The position numbers and the translations under genes are program-made. From positions 1 to 38,677 of the forward strand of contig CAKUOV010000022.1 in assembly GCA_934670115.1 (NCBI GenBank): 38,677 nt of DNA, read 5' to 3'. A model generated the notes under the pieces. That model was not told the origin of the DNA and did no database searches. It saw nothing but the letters and a program-made list of their open reading frames with translations. Shown here piece by piece: positions 1 to 8,384 of the stretch. This DNA is from an uncultured Eggerthellaceae bacterium. Its GTDB lineage: Bacteria > Actinomycetota > Coriobacteriia > Coriobacteriales > Eggerthellaceae. Numbering within the stretch: the first letter of the stretch is position 1; each line of letters starts with the position of its first letter.

Positions 1-9
1 TGAAATTTG

Positions 10-39
10 ACAAAAGAAAAGCCGCTTGACCTGCGGCTT
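10..39 (-). terminator. Rho-independent terminator of the amidohydrolase gene
   Basis: Read on the minus strand, AAGCCGC and GCGGCTT (19-25 and 33-39) form a perfect 7-bp stem with a 7-nt loop, directly followed by TTCTTTTG. It lies about 75 bp past the amidohydrolase stop and is correctly oriented for it. Confidence 0.75.
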
Positions 40-112
40 AGCTAACGAATCGGTGTGATCGAACTGCAAAACTCTGGATATACGCGCTTGGCTCGAGCAG
101 CGTGCGTGCGGA

Positions 113-1411
113 TTATTTACCCTGCTCCAGGGGGTCCAGTGCGGCATCGACACCTTTTGTGGGTTTCGGTGCGGGATCGCGGATAATCTTTCCATCGCGC
201 GCGACCATCCTCAAATGGCGCAACGCCGAAAGGTCATCAAGCGGATTCTCTGCACTCACGATGAAATCGGCGCATTTACCAGCTTCGATACTGCCAATCT
301 TGTCTTCCATTCCCAGAATCTGGGCATTTGCAAGCGTTGCAGTGTGCAGCGCGAATGCATTGCTCACGTTGCAGTACTGCGCGAAATAGCGCACTTCGCG
401 CCACATGTTGTAATGGGTGATGAAGGGGCAGCCGGTGTCGGTGCCCAGACCCACGGGGATGCCTTCTTTCAGACACGTCTTTGCGCAATCGACGATTCCT
501 CGGAACACCACGTTGCCGTTCTTGCGACCCAGCTCACCGCATTTTGCCACGTCAAGTGGCAGTTCGGAGTAGGGAAGTGCCGGCGAGAGCGTGGCGATGA
601 GCGCCGCACCCCGCTGCTTGAACAGCTCCAGGATCTCGGGCGTCGGTTCGGCACCATGCTCGATGGTGTCCACGCCGTTTTCCAGTGCCACGCGCACGCC
701 TTCAGCGCTTTCAACATGCGCCGCAACAGGAAGTCCCAGCTCATGGGCTTGATCGCATGCAGCTTTCACCAGCTCGGGCGGCATGCGCAACGCGCCCGGT
801 TCGCCTTCTTCGGTAGCATCCATCACACCGCCGGTGATCATGAGCTTGATCAGGTCGGGCTTTCCTGCCGCGATTTCGCGCACGTGCTGAGCGGCTTCTT
901 CGGCAGTACGTGCTTCTGTTGCCAGCGAGCCAGCGAAGTGACCATCGGGCACGCTTACTGCCATGTTGGAGGAAAGAATGCGCGGACCTACGATTTCGCC
1001 TGCGTTAATACGGTCGCGCGTGATGGCATCCCAGTCGTAAATGCCGCCTACGGCACGCAGCGTGGTAACGCCAGAAAGCAGCTGGGTCTTGGCGTGCTGG
1101 GCCTCGGATTTCAGGAAAAACTTCTTGACCAGTTTCTTGTCGCGCAGGCTCTGTACGAGCTTGCGATAATCTGTGGGCTTCTCCGATTTCGGCGCCTTGC
1201 CGTCAACCACCAAATGTACGTGCATATTGATAAGGCCCGGCATTAGGTAGCCGCCCTCAAGGTTGACCACTTCGTAATCTGTCAAGTCAAACTCGTTTGC
1301 CGGCGCAATGCGACCGAAGCGACCGTCTTCCACCGTAACGATAAGCCCTTCTTGTGGCTCCATGTTCTTGCGGCCATCCAACAGGATGCCGTTTGTCAGT
1401 GCATATTTCAT
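113..1411 (-). CDS. Metal-dependent amidohydrolase, imidazolonepropionase/prolidase-like
   Basis: A 432-residue cytosolic hydrolase of the amidohydrolase superfamily (amidohydrolase 1, imidazolonepropionase-like branch). Seen: a small N-terminal beta domain, then the metal-binding HVH pair at H64/H66 in 'INMHVHL'; a candidate carboxylated lysine K189 in 'PDLIKLMITGG'; H232 ('AAHVES'), H252 ('IEHGAEP') and the catalytic Asp D325 ('GLGTDTG'). All expected ligands are present, so it should be active on a cyclic amide or a peptide-like bond, but the substrate cannot be read from sequence. The ATG is preceded by AAGGGGGAAC, a good ribosome binding site. It is monocistronic, with its own terminator near position 20, and follows carB on the same strand after 155 bp. 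It is not dihydroorotase-like despite the pyrimidine neighbours. Confidence 0.9.
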   Translation of the reverse strand: MKYALTNGILLDGRKNMEPQEGLIVTVEDGRFGRIAPANEFDLTDYEVVNLEGGYLMPGLINMHVHLVVDGKAPKSEKPTDYRKLVQSLRDKKLVKKFFLKSEAQHAKTQLLSGVTTLRAVGGIYDWDAITRDRINAGEIVGPRILSSNMAVSVPDGHFAGSLATEARTAEEAAQHVREIAAGKPDLIKLMITGGVMDATEEGEPGALRMPPELVKAACDQAHELGLPVAAHVESAEGVRVALENGVDTIEHGAEPTPEILELFKQRGAALIATLSPALPYSELPLDVAKCGELGRKNGNVVFRGIVDCAKTCLKEGIPVGLGTDTGCPFITHYNMWREVRYFAQYCNVSNAFALHTATLANAQILGMEDKIGSIEAGKCADFIVSAENPLDDLSALRHLRMVARDGKIIRDPAPKPTKGVDAALDPLEQGK

Positions 1412-1445
1412 GCGTTCCCCCTTGTTGAAATAACGTTTCTGTTCA

Positions 1446-1485
1446 GGAAAACAAAAAGCGCCGGATAAATCAAGGGAGAACGCTT
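1446..1485 (-). terminator. Possible terminator of the pyrG-carA-carB operon
   Basis: On the minus strand AAGCG (1481-1485) and CGCTT (1456-1460) pair around a 20-nt loop and run straight into TTTTTGTTTT. The stem is short, so this is a weak candidate. The same 155-bp spacer must also hold the promoter of the downstream amidohydrolase; a minus-strand TTGTCA lies at 1492-1497 but no convincing -10 was found. Confidence 0.35.
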
Positions 1486-1566
1486 GCAGGTTGACAAAAA
1501 GGCCGAAAGTGTCTCAACGTTTGCGAGCTGCGTCGTGCCGCTTGTTAGTCGCGGAGCGCTCCGGAC

Positions 1567-4500
1567 CTATCCCCATTGGGGAAGGTCCTGAAGCGCAATG
1601 ATGTCCAAGCTTTGTTCCGAGGCAACTTCCATGCCAATAACCATGGCTTGCGCTGCAGCAAGTGTGGTCACATATGTCAGGCCGTGTTGCACGGCGGCAG
1701 TGCGCAAAATGAAGCCATCGGATTGGGTCTCGTCGCCTGAAGGGGTGTTGATGATCAAGTTGATCTTGCCCGCGTTGATAAGGTCCATAACGTTCATTTC
1801 GCCTGGCAGCGTGCTGCTTACGCGGCTTACTTCCTGGCATTCCAGGCCCACAGCGCGCAGTGTTGCCGCCGTTCCGCTTGTTGCCACCAGCTTAAACCCT
1901 TGACGGGCAATGGTGTGCGCAATTGATCCAATGCTTCGCTTGTCGTTATCGCAAACAGAGATGAACGCCATGCCACCATGGGGTTGCTCGTAGCCCACGG
2001 CCAACTGGGTTTTCAGGTACGCGGCAGGGAAGTTGCTGGCAATGCCCATGACTTCGCCTGTGCTCTTCATTTCGGGTCCCAGCACGGCGTCGGTGCCGGG
2101 GAAACGGCCGAAGGGCATAACGGCTTCCTTCGCGCTGAAATGAGTGAAGGTGCGATCATCGGCAGGCAGGTTCATATCTGCCAGTTTTTCACCCGTCATG
2201 ATGCGTGCAGCGATTTTTGCCAGGGGCACGCCGGTTGCCTTCGACACGAACGGTACCGTGCGGCTTGCGCGCGGGTTTGCCTCGATTACGTAAATGACCT
2301 GGTCTTTAATAGCAAATTGGATGTTGAGCAGGCCGCATACACCCAAACGAAGCGCCAAACGACGCGCAATGTCGCGCAGCTGAGCTTGCATGTTCTTACT
2401 CAGCGTGAACGGCGGAATGCAGCAAGCGGAGTCGCCCGAATGAATGCCCGCCATTTCAATGTGCTCCAAAATGCCGCCCACGTAAACGGTCTCTCCATCG
2501 CACAAGCAGTCCAGGTCAAGCTCAACGGCATCTTCCAAGAAGCGGTCAAGATACACCGGGTAATCAGGGGAAACTTTCGTTGCTTCCGCCATGTAGGAGC
2601 GCAGCTGATCGGTGTTATAGACAATACCCATGCCGCGTCCGCCTAGCACGAAACTGGGGCGCACCAAAAGCGGGAAGCTCAGGCGTTGCGCCACTTTGCA
2701 GGCCTCTTCGAACGTGCTTGCCATGCCCGCTGCAGGGTACGTTATTTCCAGCTCATCCAAAATGTGGCTGAACAGATCGCGGTCTTCGGCCAGGTCAATG
2801 GCGGCAGGACTGGTGCCAATAATGGGCACGCCGGCGTCTTTCAGCGCTTGTGCAAGCTTGAGCGGCGTTTGTCCGCCCAACGTGACAATCACGCCATCGG
2901 GGTCTTCGGCTTCCACAACGTCCATTACATCTTCGTACGTAAGCGGCTCGAAATACAGCTTGTCAGAGGTATCGTAATCGGTGGACACGGTCTCGGGGTT
3001 ACAGTTGACCATGATGGTCTCAAAGCCTTCCGCCGAAAGCGCGTAGGAGGCATGCACGCAGCAGTAATCGAATTCGATGCCCTGGCCAATGCGGTTGGAA
3101 CCCGCGCCTAGAATCATGATGCGTTTCCGCGTTTTCGGGGCAGTCTCCGTTTCGGCGGCGTCGTACGTTTTGTAATGGTATGCCGTGCTGCTGCTGAACT
3201 CGGCGGCACATGTGTCTACCGTTTTGAAAGCGGGACGCACGCCCAGAATCTTGCGGACGGCGCGCACCGTTTTCTCATCGCTGCCCAAAAGGCGGGCAAG
3301 CTGTACGTCCGATAAGCCATATTGCTTTGCCACGCGGAAGGCGTCGGCGTCCATTTCTTCGAGTTTCATGGCGGACAGCGCCGTTTCGATTGCGCAAACG
3401 TCTGCCACGCGGCCAATGAACCAGGGGTCGATGCGCGTTAGCTTGTGGACTTCTTCGCAGCTCATGCCGCGATGCAGCGCTTCTGCCAGATAAAAAATGC
3501 GCTCGGCGGTGGGTCGCACCAGGGCATCGCGCAGCTGATCTGCGGAAAGGGATTCCTCAAGTTTTGCACCCTTGCCATCAGCGCCCAGGCCCATGCGTCC
3601 GTTTTCCAGGGAGCGAAGCGCTTTGCCCAGCGATTCTTCGAACGTGCGGCCAATGGCCATGACTTCGCCTACGGCCTTCATGCGGGTGGTCAAAGTGTTG
3701 TCGGAACCTTGGAATTTCTCGAATGCAAAGCGGGGGATTTTTACCACGCAGTAGTCAATGGAGGGCTCAAAGCACGCGGGCGTTGCCTTGGTAATGCCGT
3801 TCGTTATTTCATCAAGCGTGTAGCCAACAGCAAGTTGAGCTGCGAATTTTGCGATGGGGAAGCCCGTTGCCTTTGATGCCAGAGCCGAAGAGCGGCTTAC
3901 GCGCGGGTTCATTTCAATGGCAATCATGCGGCCAGTTTCAGGATTCACGGCAAACTGCACGTTTGAGCCGCCGGTTTCCACGCCCACTTTCTCCAAAATA
4001 GCAAGCGAAGCGGCGCGCATGCGCTGGTATTCCACGTCGGAAAGCGTTTGAGCAGGGGCAACGGTAATGGAGTCGCCCGTGTGCACGCCCATGGGGTCGA
4101 AGTTTTCAATGGAGCATACGATAATGCCGTTTCCCGCTTTATCGCGCATGACCTCCATCTCGTATTCTTTCCAACCCTCGATGCTTTCTTCCATCAGTAC
4201 TTCGCTGGTGGGGGAAAGCTCCAGGCCCTGGCCTACGATAAGGTCAAGCTCTTCACGATCGTGCGCAATGCCGCCGCCCGCGCCACCCAGCGTGAAGCTG
4301 GGGCGCAGCACAACGGGATAGCCCAGGCCCGCGGGGTCCTCTACAATGGTGCGCGCGTCCTCCAGAGAGTAAGCGTATTGGCCGCGTGCCGTTTCAATGC
4401 CCAGCTCCGCCATGCACTGCTCGAACAGCTTGCGGTCTTCGCCGCGCTCGATGGCGTCCAGGTCGCAGCCAATCATTTCCACGCTGTACTTGTCCAGCAC

Positions 4501-4818
4501 GCCCGCGTGAGCAAGTTCAACCGCGGTGTTCAGCGCCGTTTGTCCGCCCAAGGTGGGAAGTAGCGCATCGGGGCGCTCCTTTGCAATGACTTTTTCCACG
4601 AACTCCGGCGTAATGGGCTCAACGTACGTCCGATTGGCCAGACCGGGGTCGGTCATGATGGTTGCGGGATTGCTGTTTACCAGCACCACGCGAAAGCCGT
4701 CCTCTTTGAGCACTTTGCACGCCTGCACGCCCGAATAATCGAATTCGCATGCCTGACCGATAACAATGGGGCCCGATCCAATGACCAGGATGGTTTTGAT
4801 GTCTTCGCGCTTAGGCAC
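1567..4818 (-). CDS. carB: Carbamoyl-phosphate synthase large subunit
   Basis: This is the large subunit of glutamine-dependent carbamoyl-phosphate synthase, making carbamoyl phosphate from bicarbonate, ammonia and two ATP for pyrimidine and arginine synthesis. The 1083-residue length is normal. Seen: two homologous ATP-grasp halves, each opened by a glycine-rich start ('GSGPIVIGQACEFDYSG' near residue 14 and 'GAGSNRIGQGIEFDY' near 560), and a C-terminal MGS-like regulatory domain. An upstream in-frame ATG at 4914 would add 32 residues with no family match; instead GTG at 4816-4818 starts 'VPKREDIKTILVIGSGP', the canonical family N-terminus, with a perfect AAGGAGG six bases before it. It overlaps the carA stop by 8 bases, implying translational coupling. 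Confidence 0.97.
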   Translation of the reverse strand: MPKREDIKTILVIGSGPIVIGQACEFDYSGVQACKVLKEDGFRVVLVNSNPATIMTDPGLANRTYVEPITPEFVEKVIAKERPDALLPTLGGQTALNTAVELAHAGVLDKYSVEMIGCDLDAIERGEDRKLFEQCMAELGIETARGQYAYSLEDARTIVEDPAGLGYPVVLRPSFTLGGAGGGIAHDREELDLIVGQGLELSPTSEVLMEESIEGWKEYEMEVMRDKAGNGIIVCSIENFDPMGVHTGDSITVAPAQTLSDVEYQRMRAASLAILEKVGVETGGSNVQFAVNPETGRMIAIEMNPRVSRSSALASKATGFPIAKFAAQLAVGYTLDEITNGITKATPACFEPSIDYCVVKIPRFAFEKFQGSDNTLTTRMKAVGEVMAIGRTFEESLGKALRSLENGRMGLGADGKGAKLEESLSADQLRDALVRPTAERIFYLAEALHRGMSCEEVHKLTRIDPWFIGRVADVCAIETALSAMKLEEMDADAFRVAKQYGLSDVQLARLLGSDEKTVRAVRKILGVRPAFKTVDTCAAEFSSSTAYHYKTYDAAETETAPKTRKRIMILGAGSNRIGQGIEFDYCCVHASYALSAEGFETIMVNCNPETVSTDYDTSDKLYFEPLTYEDVMDVVEAEDPDGVIVTLGGQTPLKLAQALKDAGVPIIGTSPAAIDLAEDRDLFSHILDELEITYPAAGMASTFEEACKVAQRLSFPLLVRPSFVLGGRGMGIVYNTDQLRSYMAEATKVSPDYPVYLDRFLEDAVELDLDCLCDGETVYVGGILEHIEMAGIHSGDSACCIPPFTLSKNMQAQLRDIARRLALRLGVCGLLNIQFAIKDQVIYVIEANPRASRTVPFVSKATGVPLAKIAARIMTGEKLADMNLPADDRTFTHFSAKEAVMPFGRFPGTDAVLGPEMKSTGEVMGIASNFPAAYLKTQLAVGYEQPHGGMAFISVCDNDKRSIGSIAHTIARQGFKLVATSGTAATLRAVGLECQEVSRVSSTLPGEMNVMDLINAGKINLIINTPSGDETQSDGFILRTAAVQHGLTYVTTLAAAQAMVIGMEVASEQSLDIIALQDLPQWG

Positions 4819-6253
4819 GGTTGGCCTCCTTCGGTGCAGAGCTGGTGGATTGCGCGTCCGAATTTTCATCGCGTCCGAAGTTCCAGCCGGCAAGTCTATC
4901 TGCGGTAATGTCAATATTCAGGGCATCGGATGCGCTCATGCCGTCCATCATGCGCGCGAATGCGGTAAACAGGTAGTGGGCATCCGTGGGGCCGGGCGCT
5001 GCTTCGGGGTGATACTGCACGCAGAATGCGGGGATATCCAAAAACGCAATGCCTTCGGCGGTGCCGTCGTTTAAGTTGATGTGGGTGAGTTGAATGCGCC
5101 CGAAGCGCGGATTATCAACCACCGGAGCAATGTTGTGATCATTCCAAAAACGCAGGTCATCAACATGTTCTGTGAAACCGCCCGACAGCTCGGGAACAAG
5201 CGGTCCCAACGTGGGGAAGAGCAGGCCGAACCCATGGTTTTGCGCCGTGATCTCAACGCGCTTCGTAACCAGGTTCATAACGGGCTGGTTGCCGCCGTGA
5301 TGGCCATATTTCAGCTTTTCCATGCATGCACCGCTTGCCAGGCTTATCATCTGATGTCCCAGGCAAATGCCGAAAACGGGCACCTTTCCTAGCAGCTTTT
5401 CTGCCTGTGCAAACGTTTCGGTCACGGCATCGGGGTCGCCCGGGCCGTTGCTTAGGAACACGCCATTAGGATGTGTGGCAAGCACGTCTTCGGCGGGGGT
5501 GTCCCACGGAACAACGGTAAGTTCGCAGCCAGTGCGCACCAGGTTTTGCAGGATTGAAAGCTTGGCACCGCAATCGTACACCGTTACGCGATAGCGCGGC
5601 TGTGCAGGGCTGGCCAGGGCAAATGCTTGGCTTTCAGGCAGGTTGGCGAAAGAGTGTGGCCCATCGCACGATACTGTTTCTGCCAGGTTCACGCCCACAA
5701 GCGACGCGCTGGCACGCACTTTTTCCAGCAGACTTTCAGGGTTAGCATCAATGGTGGAAATGACTGCTCGCTGTGCGCCCTGCTCGCGAATGTGGCGAAC
5801 TAAAGCGCGCGTGTCTATACCCTCGATAGCCACAATGTTGCTCTTGCGCAGAAAATCGGGAAGACTTTCGGTGCTACGCCAATTGCTGGGTGCATAACAC
5901 ATATCGCGTACAACAAGTCCGCGCAACGCAGGGTGCGCAGATTGGCAATCATCGCAGTTCAGGCCGTAATTTCCAATCTGCGGATATGTCATGACCACGA
6001 TTTGTCCCGCATACGACGGATCGGTGATAACTTCCAGATATCCTTCCAAGGAAGTGTTGAAGCATATTTCGCCAAACACTTCACCTGCTGCCCCGCATGC
6101 TTTGCCTTGGAATGTTGTGCCGTCTTCCAGCACTAACAATGCGGGCTGCGTTACGGGCTTTGAAGTCTTTGCCAGCAATTTTTCTGAAGCGGTACTCAAT
6201 GTTGTTCCTTTGCTTTGACTCTTGAATCTTGTGGAATGCCTGTTGGGTGTCAC
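4811..6253 (-). CDS. carA: Carbamoyl-phosphate synthase small (glutaminase) subunit
   Basis: Hydrolyses glutamine and passes ammonia to CarB. The N-terminal CPSase domain begins at 'ALLVLEDGTTFQG'; the class I glutamine amidotransferase domain has the nucleophile C297 in 'GICLGHQ' and the H415/E417 dyad in 'QYHPE', plus the family 'SNGPGDP' loop. Two oddities: between 'QNHGF' and 'LTHINLNDGT' there are about 46 residues where the family usually has roughly 15, and there is a 45-residue polar C-terminal tail. The start is uncertain: GTG at 6253, three bases after the pyrG stop with AGGAAG upstream, or TTG at 6199 with a better spaced AAAGGA; the extra 18 residues carry no family signal. Middle gene of pyrG-carA-carB. 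Confidence 0.95.
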   Translation of the reverse strand: MTPNRHSTRFKSQSKGTTLSTASEKLLAKTSKPVTQPALLVLEDGTTFQGKACGAAGEVFGEICFNTSLEGYLEVITDPSYAGQIVVMTYPQIGNYGLNCDDCQSAHPALRGLVVRDMCYAPSNWRSTESLPDFLRKSNIVAIEGIDTRALVRHIREQGAQRAVISTIDANPESLLEKVRASASLVGVNLAETVSCDGPHSFANLPESQAFALASPAQPRYRVTVYDCGAKLSILQNLVRTGCELTVVPWDTPAEDVLATHPNGVFLSNGPGDPDAVTETFAQAEKLLGKVPVFGICLGHQMISLASGACMEKLKYGHHGGNQPVMNLVTKRVEITAQNHGFGLLFPTLGPLVPELSGGFTEHVDDLRFWNDHNIAPVVDNPRFGRIQLTHINLNDGTAEGIAFLDIPAFCVQYHPEAAPGPTDAHYLFTAFARMMDGMSASDALNIDITADRLAGWNFGRDENSDAQSTSSAPKEANRA

Positions 6254-6256
6254 CGT

Positions 6257-7867
6257 TCAGGCTTCCTGCTTCTGGCGGGCAAGGGCTGCGGAGACCAGGC
6301 CCAAAAACAGCGGATGTGGCTTGGTGGGACGGCTCTTGAACTCCGGATGCCCCTGGCTTGCCACGAACCAGGGGTGGTCGGGCAGCTCGATCATTTCAAC
6401 CAGACGGCCATCGGGGCTCGTGCCGGCAATGACCATGCCTGCTTGCGTAAGCTGATCGCGGAAATCGTTATTCACTTCGTAGCGGTGACGATGACGCTCA
6501 GAAATTTCCAGCGTTCCGTAAGCGCTTGCAGATTTCGTATCGGGAGCCAGCACACACGGGTAGGCGCCCAGACGCATGGTGCCACCTTTGTCGTTGATGT
6601 TTGCTTGTTCAGGCATAATGTGGATAAGGGGGTAGGGCGCACATTCATCGAATTCGGCAGATGTAGCGCCTTCCAGGCCGGCTACATTGCGAGCGAATTC
6701 GCAGACCGCTGCCTGCAAACCCAGGCAAATGCCCAAGAACGGCACATTATGCTCGCGCGCGAACTGGGCGGCAAGAATCTTTCCCTCGAATGCGCGCTGT
6801 CCGAAACCGCCGGGAATAAGAATGCCATCCATGTCGGAGAGCACTTCGTCAACGTTTTCCTTCGTTAGGCTTTCACCATCGATGAGCTGGGCATCCACGT
6901 TGCAGTGGTGGTAAACGCCCGCGTGGTGCAGCGCCTCGATAACGGAAAGGTAAGCATCGGGCAGGCTGGTGTATTTGCCTACAATGCCGATTTTCACTGA
7001 ATCGGTGCACGAGTTCATTGCTTTCAGGAACGCTTGCAGTGGCTTCAGGTTGCAGCGTCTGATGCTCAGTCCCACATGCGCCAGCACTTTTGCTTCGAAT
7101 TCTTGCTCGTGCAGCTTGATGGGCACTTCGTAGATGCTTGGGCTGTCTTCGCAGGCCAAAACGTTGTCAACGGGAACGTCGCAAAATGCGGCAATTTTCT
7201 CGCGAACTTTCAGCGTGATTTCGTGGTCGCTGCGGCACACAATGAAATCGGGCTGCACGCCCATGGAGCGCAGCTCCTTCACGGAATGCTGCGTGGGCTT
7301 CGTTTTTATCTCGTGAGCTGCGGCAATGTAGGGTACCAACGTGCAATGCACGAAAATGACGTTTCCAGGGAATTGCTCGTTTTTGAACTGGCGCGCGGCT
7401 TCAATGAACGGCTGGGATTCAATGTCGCCCACGGTGCCGCCGATCTCCGTAATAACGAAATCGGCTTGAGAGCGCTCGGCAATGCGGTAAAGCTTGCCTT
7501 TAATGGCGTCGGTTACGTGGGGGATTACTTGCACCGTGCCACCCAGGAAATCTCCGTGGCGCTCACGGGAAATGAGCTCCTTGTAAATGGAGCCTTGCGT
7601 GAAGTTCGATTCGCACAGCAGGTTCTCGTCAATGAAGCGTTCGTAATGTCCCAGGTCAAGGTCGCATTCGTGACCATCCTCAGTAACGAAAACCTCGCCA
7701 TGTTGAAACGGGCTCATGGTGCCGGGGTCAACGTTCAGATAAGGATCCATCTTTTGCATCATTACGGAATAACCGCGCGCTTTCAGTAGGTGCCCCAGCG
7801 ATGCAGCGGTAATGCCTTTGCCCAACGAGGACACAACGCCGCCTGTTACGAATACGAATTTCGTCAT
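6257..7867 (-). CDS. pyrG: CTP synthase (glutamine-hydrolysing)
   Basis: Converts UTP to CTP using ATP and glutamine, the last step of de novo pyrimidine nucleotide synthesis; a cytosolic tetramer in the family. The 536-residue length is standard. The synthetase domain begins with the invariant 'KFVFVTGGVVSSLGKG' nucleotide loop; the C-terminal glutaminase domain has the nucleophile Cys in 'GICLGLQ' near residue 380 and ends with 'HPEFKSRPTKPHPLFLGL'. ATG start with an AAGGCTGG-like site upstream. It heads the operon, with carA starting 3 bases after its stop; joining CTP synthase directly to carAB lets one promoter set both ends of the pathway. The leader contains a 40-nt hairpin (separate entry) that could serve regulation. 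Confidence 0.97.
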   Translation of the reverse strand: MTKFVFVTGGVVSSLGKGITAASLGHLLKARGYSVMMQKMDPYLNVDPGTMSPFQHGEVFVTEDGHECDLDLGHYERFIDENLLCESNFTQGSIYKELISRERHGDFLGGTVQVIPHVTDAIKGKLYRIAERSQADFVITEIGGTVGDIESQPFIEAARQFKNEQFPGNVIFVHCTLVPYIAAAHEIKTKPTQHSVKELRSMGVQPDFIVCRSDHEITLKVREKIAAFCDVPVDNVLACEDSPSIYEVPIKLHEQEFEAKVLAHVGLSIRRCNLKPLQAFLKAMNSCTDSVKIGIVGKYTSLPDAYLSVIEALHHAGVYHHCNVDAQLIDGESLTKENVDEVLSDMDGILIPGGFGQRAFEGKILAAQFAREHNVPFLGICLGLQAAVCEFARNVAGLEGATSAEFDECAPYPLIHIMPEQANINDKGGTMRLGAYPCVLAPDTKSASAYGTLEISERHRHRYEVNNDFRDQLTQAGMVIAGTSPDGRLVEMIELPDHPWFVASQGHPEFKSRPTKPHPLFLGLVSAALARQKQEA

Positions 7868-7939
7868 GAATGACCAGCCTTTTCTCTTGCCGCGAAGCCT
7901 TTAATTTCGAAGGAACATGCTCTGTTGCGACTGGCTGGG

Positions 7940-7979
7940 AGACCCGCCTGAACGCACAAATGCACATTCAACCGGGTCT
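7940..7979 (-). promoter_or_regulatory. Leader hairpin upstream of pyrG
   Basis: On the minus strand AGACCCG (7979-7973) pairs with CGGGTCT (7946-7940). After a 2x2 internal loop the stem continues as TGAATG with CGTTCA (one G-U pair), so the whole 40 nt folds as one hairpin. It is not followed by a T-run, so it is not a plain terminator. A possible minus -10 TACAAT lies just upstream (7982-7987) without a good -35, which would put the hairpin at the 5' end of the mRNA, about 75-110 nt before the pyrG start. Regulation by pyrimidines is only an inference; no PyrR-type binding loop was recognised. Confidence 0.45.
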
Positions 7980-8195
7980 TTATTGTAGGACACAAGGGTG
8001 CACCGTTGGGGTGTTGTTGCAGCTTTTAACGTAGGTGTGCGCAACGAGTAACACATTGGAAACATTCCGATTTTGCCGGATAATCCTGCGCACCGCTGCT
8101 GTGTGGATGCGTTGGTCTTGCCTTCATCGTGCGACTAGGGAATATGTCAATTGAGCATTGTTCTTGCCGTTCACGTGTTCATGAAATGTTGGCTG

Positions 8196-8223
8196 TTGGG
8201 TTATTATGAACACACGGTATAAT
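8196..8223 (+). promoter_or_regulatory. Sigma-70-type promoter for the HTH-LicC-LicA gene
   Basis: A perfect TATAAT (8218-8223) is preceded at 16 bp by TTGGGT (8196-8201). It would start transcription near 8230 and give a leader of about 155 nt. Confidence 0.55.
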
Positions 8224-8236
8224 GAATGGAAAAGTA

Positions 8237-8304
8237 GGGGCGGGTTTGCTAACGGGTTTTTCGCGGCGGCGAAGCGACGAAAGCGTATTAAAACGAGCCC
8301 GCCC
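8237..8304 (+). promoter_or_regulatory. Structured 5' leader hairpin
   Basis: GGGCGGG (8238-8244) pairs with CCCGCCC (8298-8304), extended inward by a few wobble pairs. Inside the loop a second hairpin, TTCGC-ggcg-GCGAA (8260-8273), forms. The whole lies between the promoter and the GGGAGGC ribosome binding site just before the ATG at 8385. It has no terminator T-run; function unknown. Confidence 0.4.
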
Positions 8305-8384
8305 GCATAAGCCGCTTGCGTTGCGCACGGTGCGCGGTTCTTGCGCCCATGGCAGGGCTTAAACGATTATGAACGGGAGGCAGC

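Larger units (their letters stand above)
7868..8384. other. 517-bp divergent intergenic region
   Basis: Separates leftward pyrG from the rightward HTH-LicC-LicA gene. It contains the pyrG leader hairpin (7940-7979), a rightward promoter (8196-8223) and a rightward structured leader (8237-8304). A minus-strand TTGACA occurs at 8145-8150 but has no matching -10 at a proper distance. No supported coding sequence or RNA gene was seen in the rest. Confidence 0.6.

Noticed and set aside
215..1246. 343-residue open frame opposite the first amidohydrolase
   Set aside because: Antisense shadow with no domain, no ribosome site and odd His/Cys-rich composition; the minus-strand frame has all amidohydrolase motifs.
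1552..1563. 12-bp palindrome CGGAGCGCTCCG right after carB
   Set aside because: No loop to allow a real hairpin and no T-run, so not called a terminator.
4819..4914. N-terminal extension of CarB from the upstream start
   Set aside because: The added 32 residues lie in carA's coding end and lack family similarity; GTG 4818 has a perfect ribosome site and the canonical N-terminus.
7728..7967. 79-residue minus frame starting upstream of pyrG as a possible leader peptide
   Set aside because: It overlaps the pyrG start out of frame, has no amino-acid run typical of attenuator peptides and no good ribosome site.
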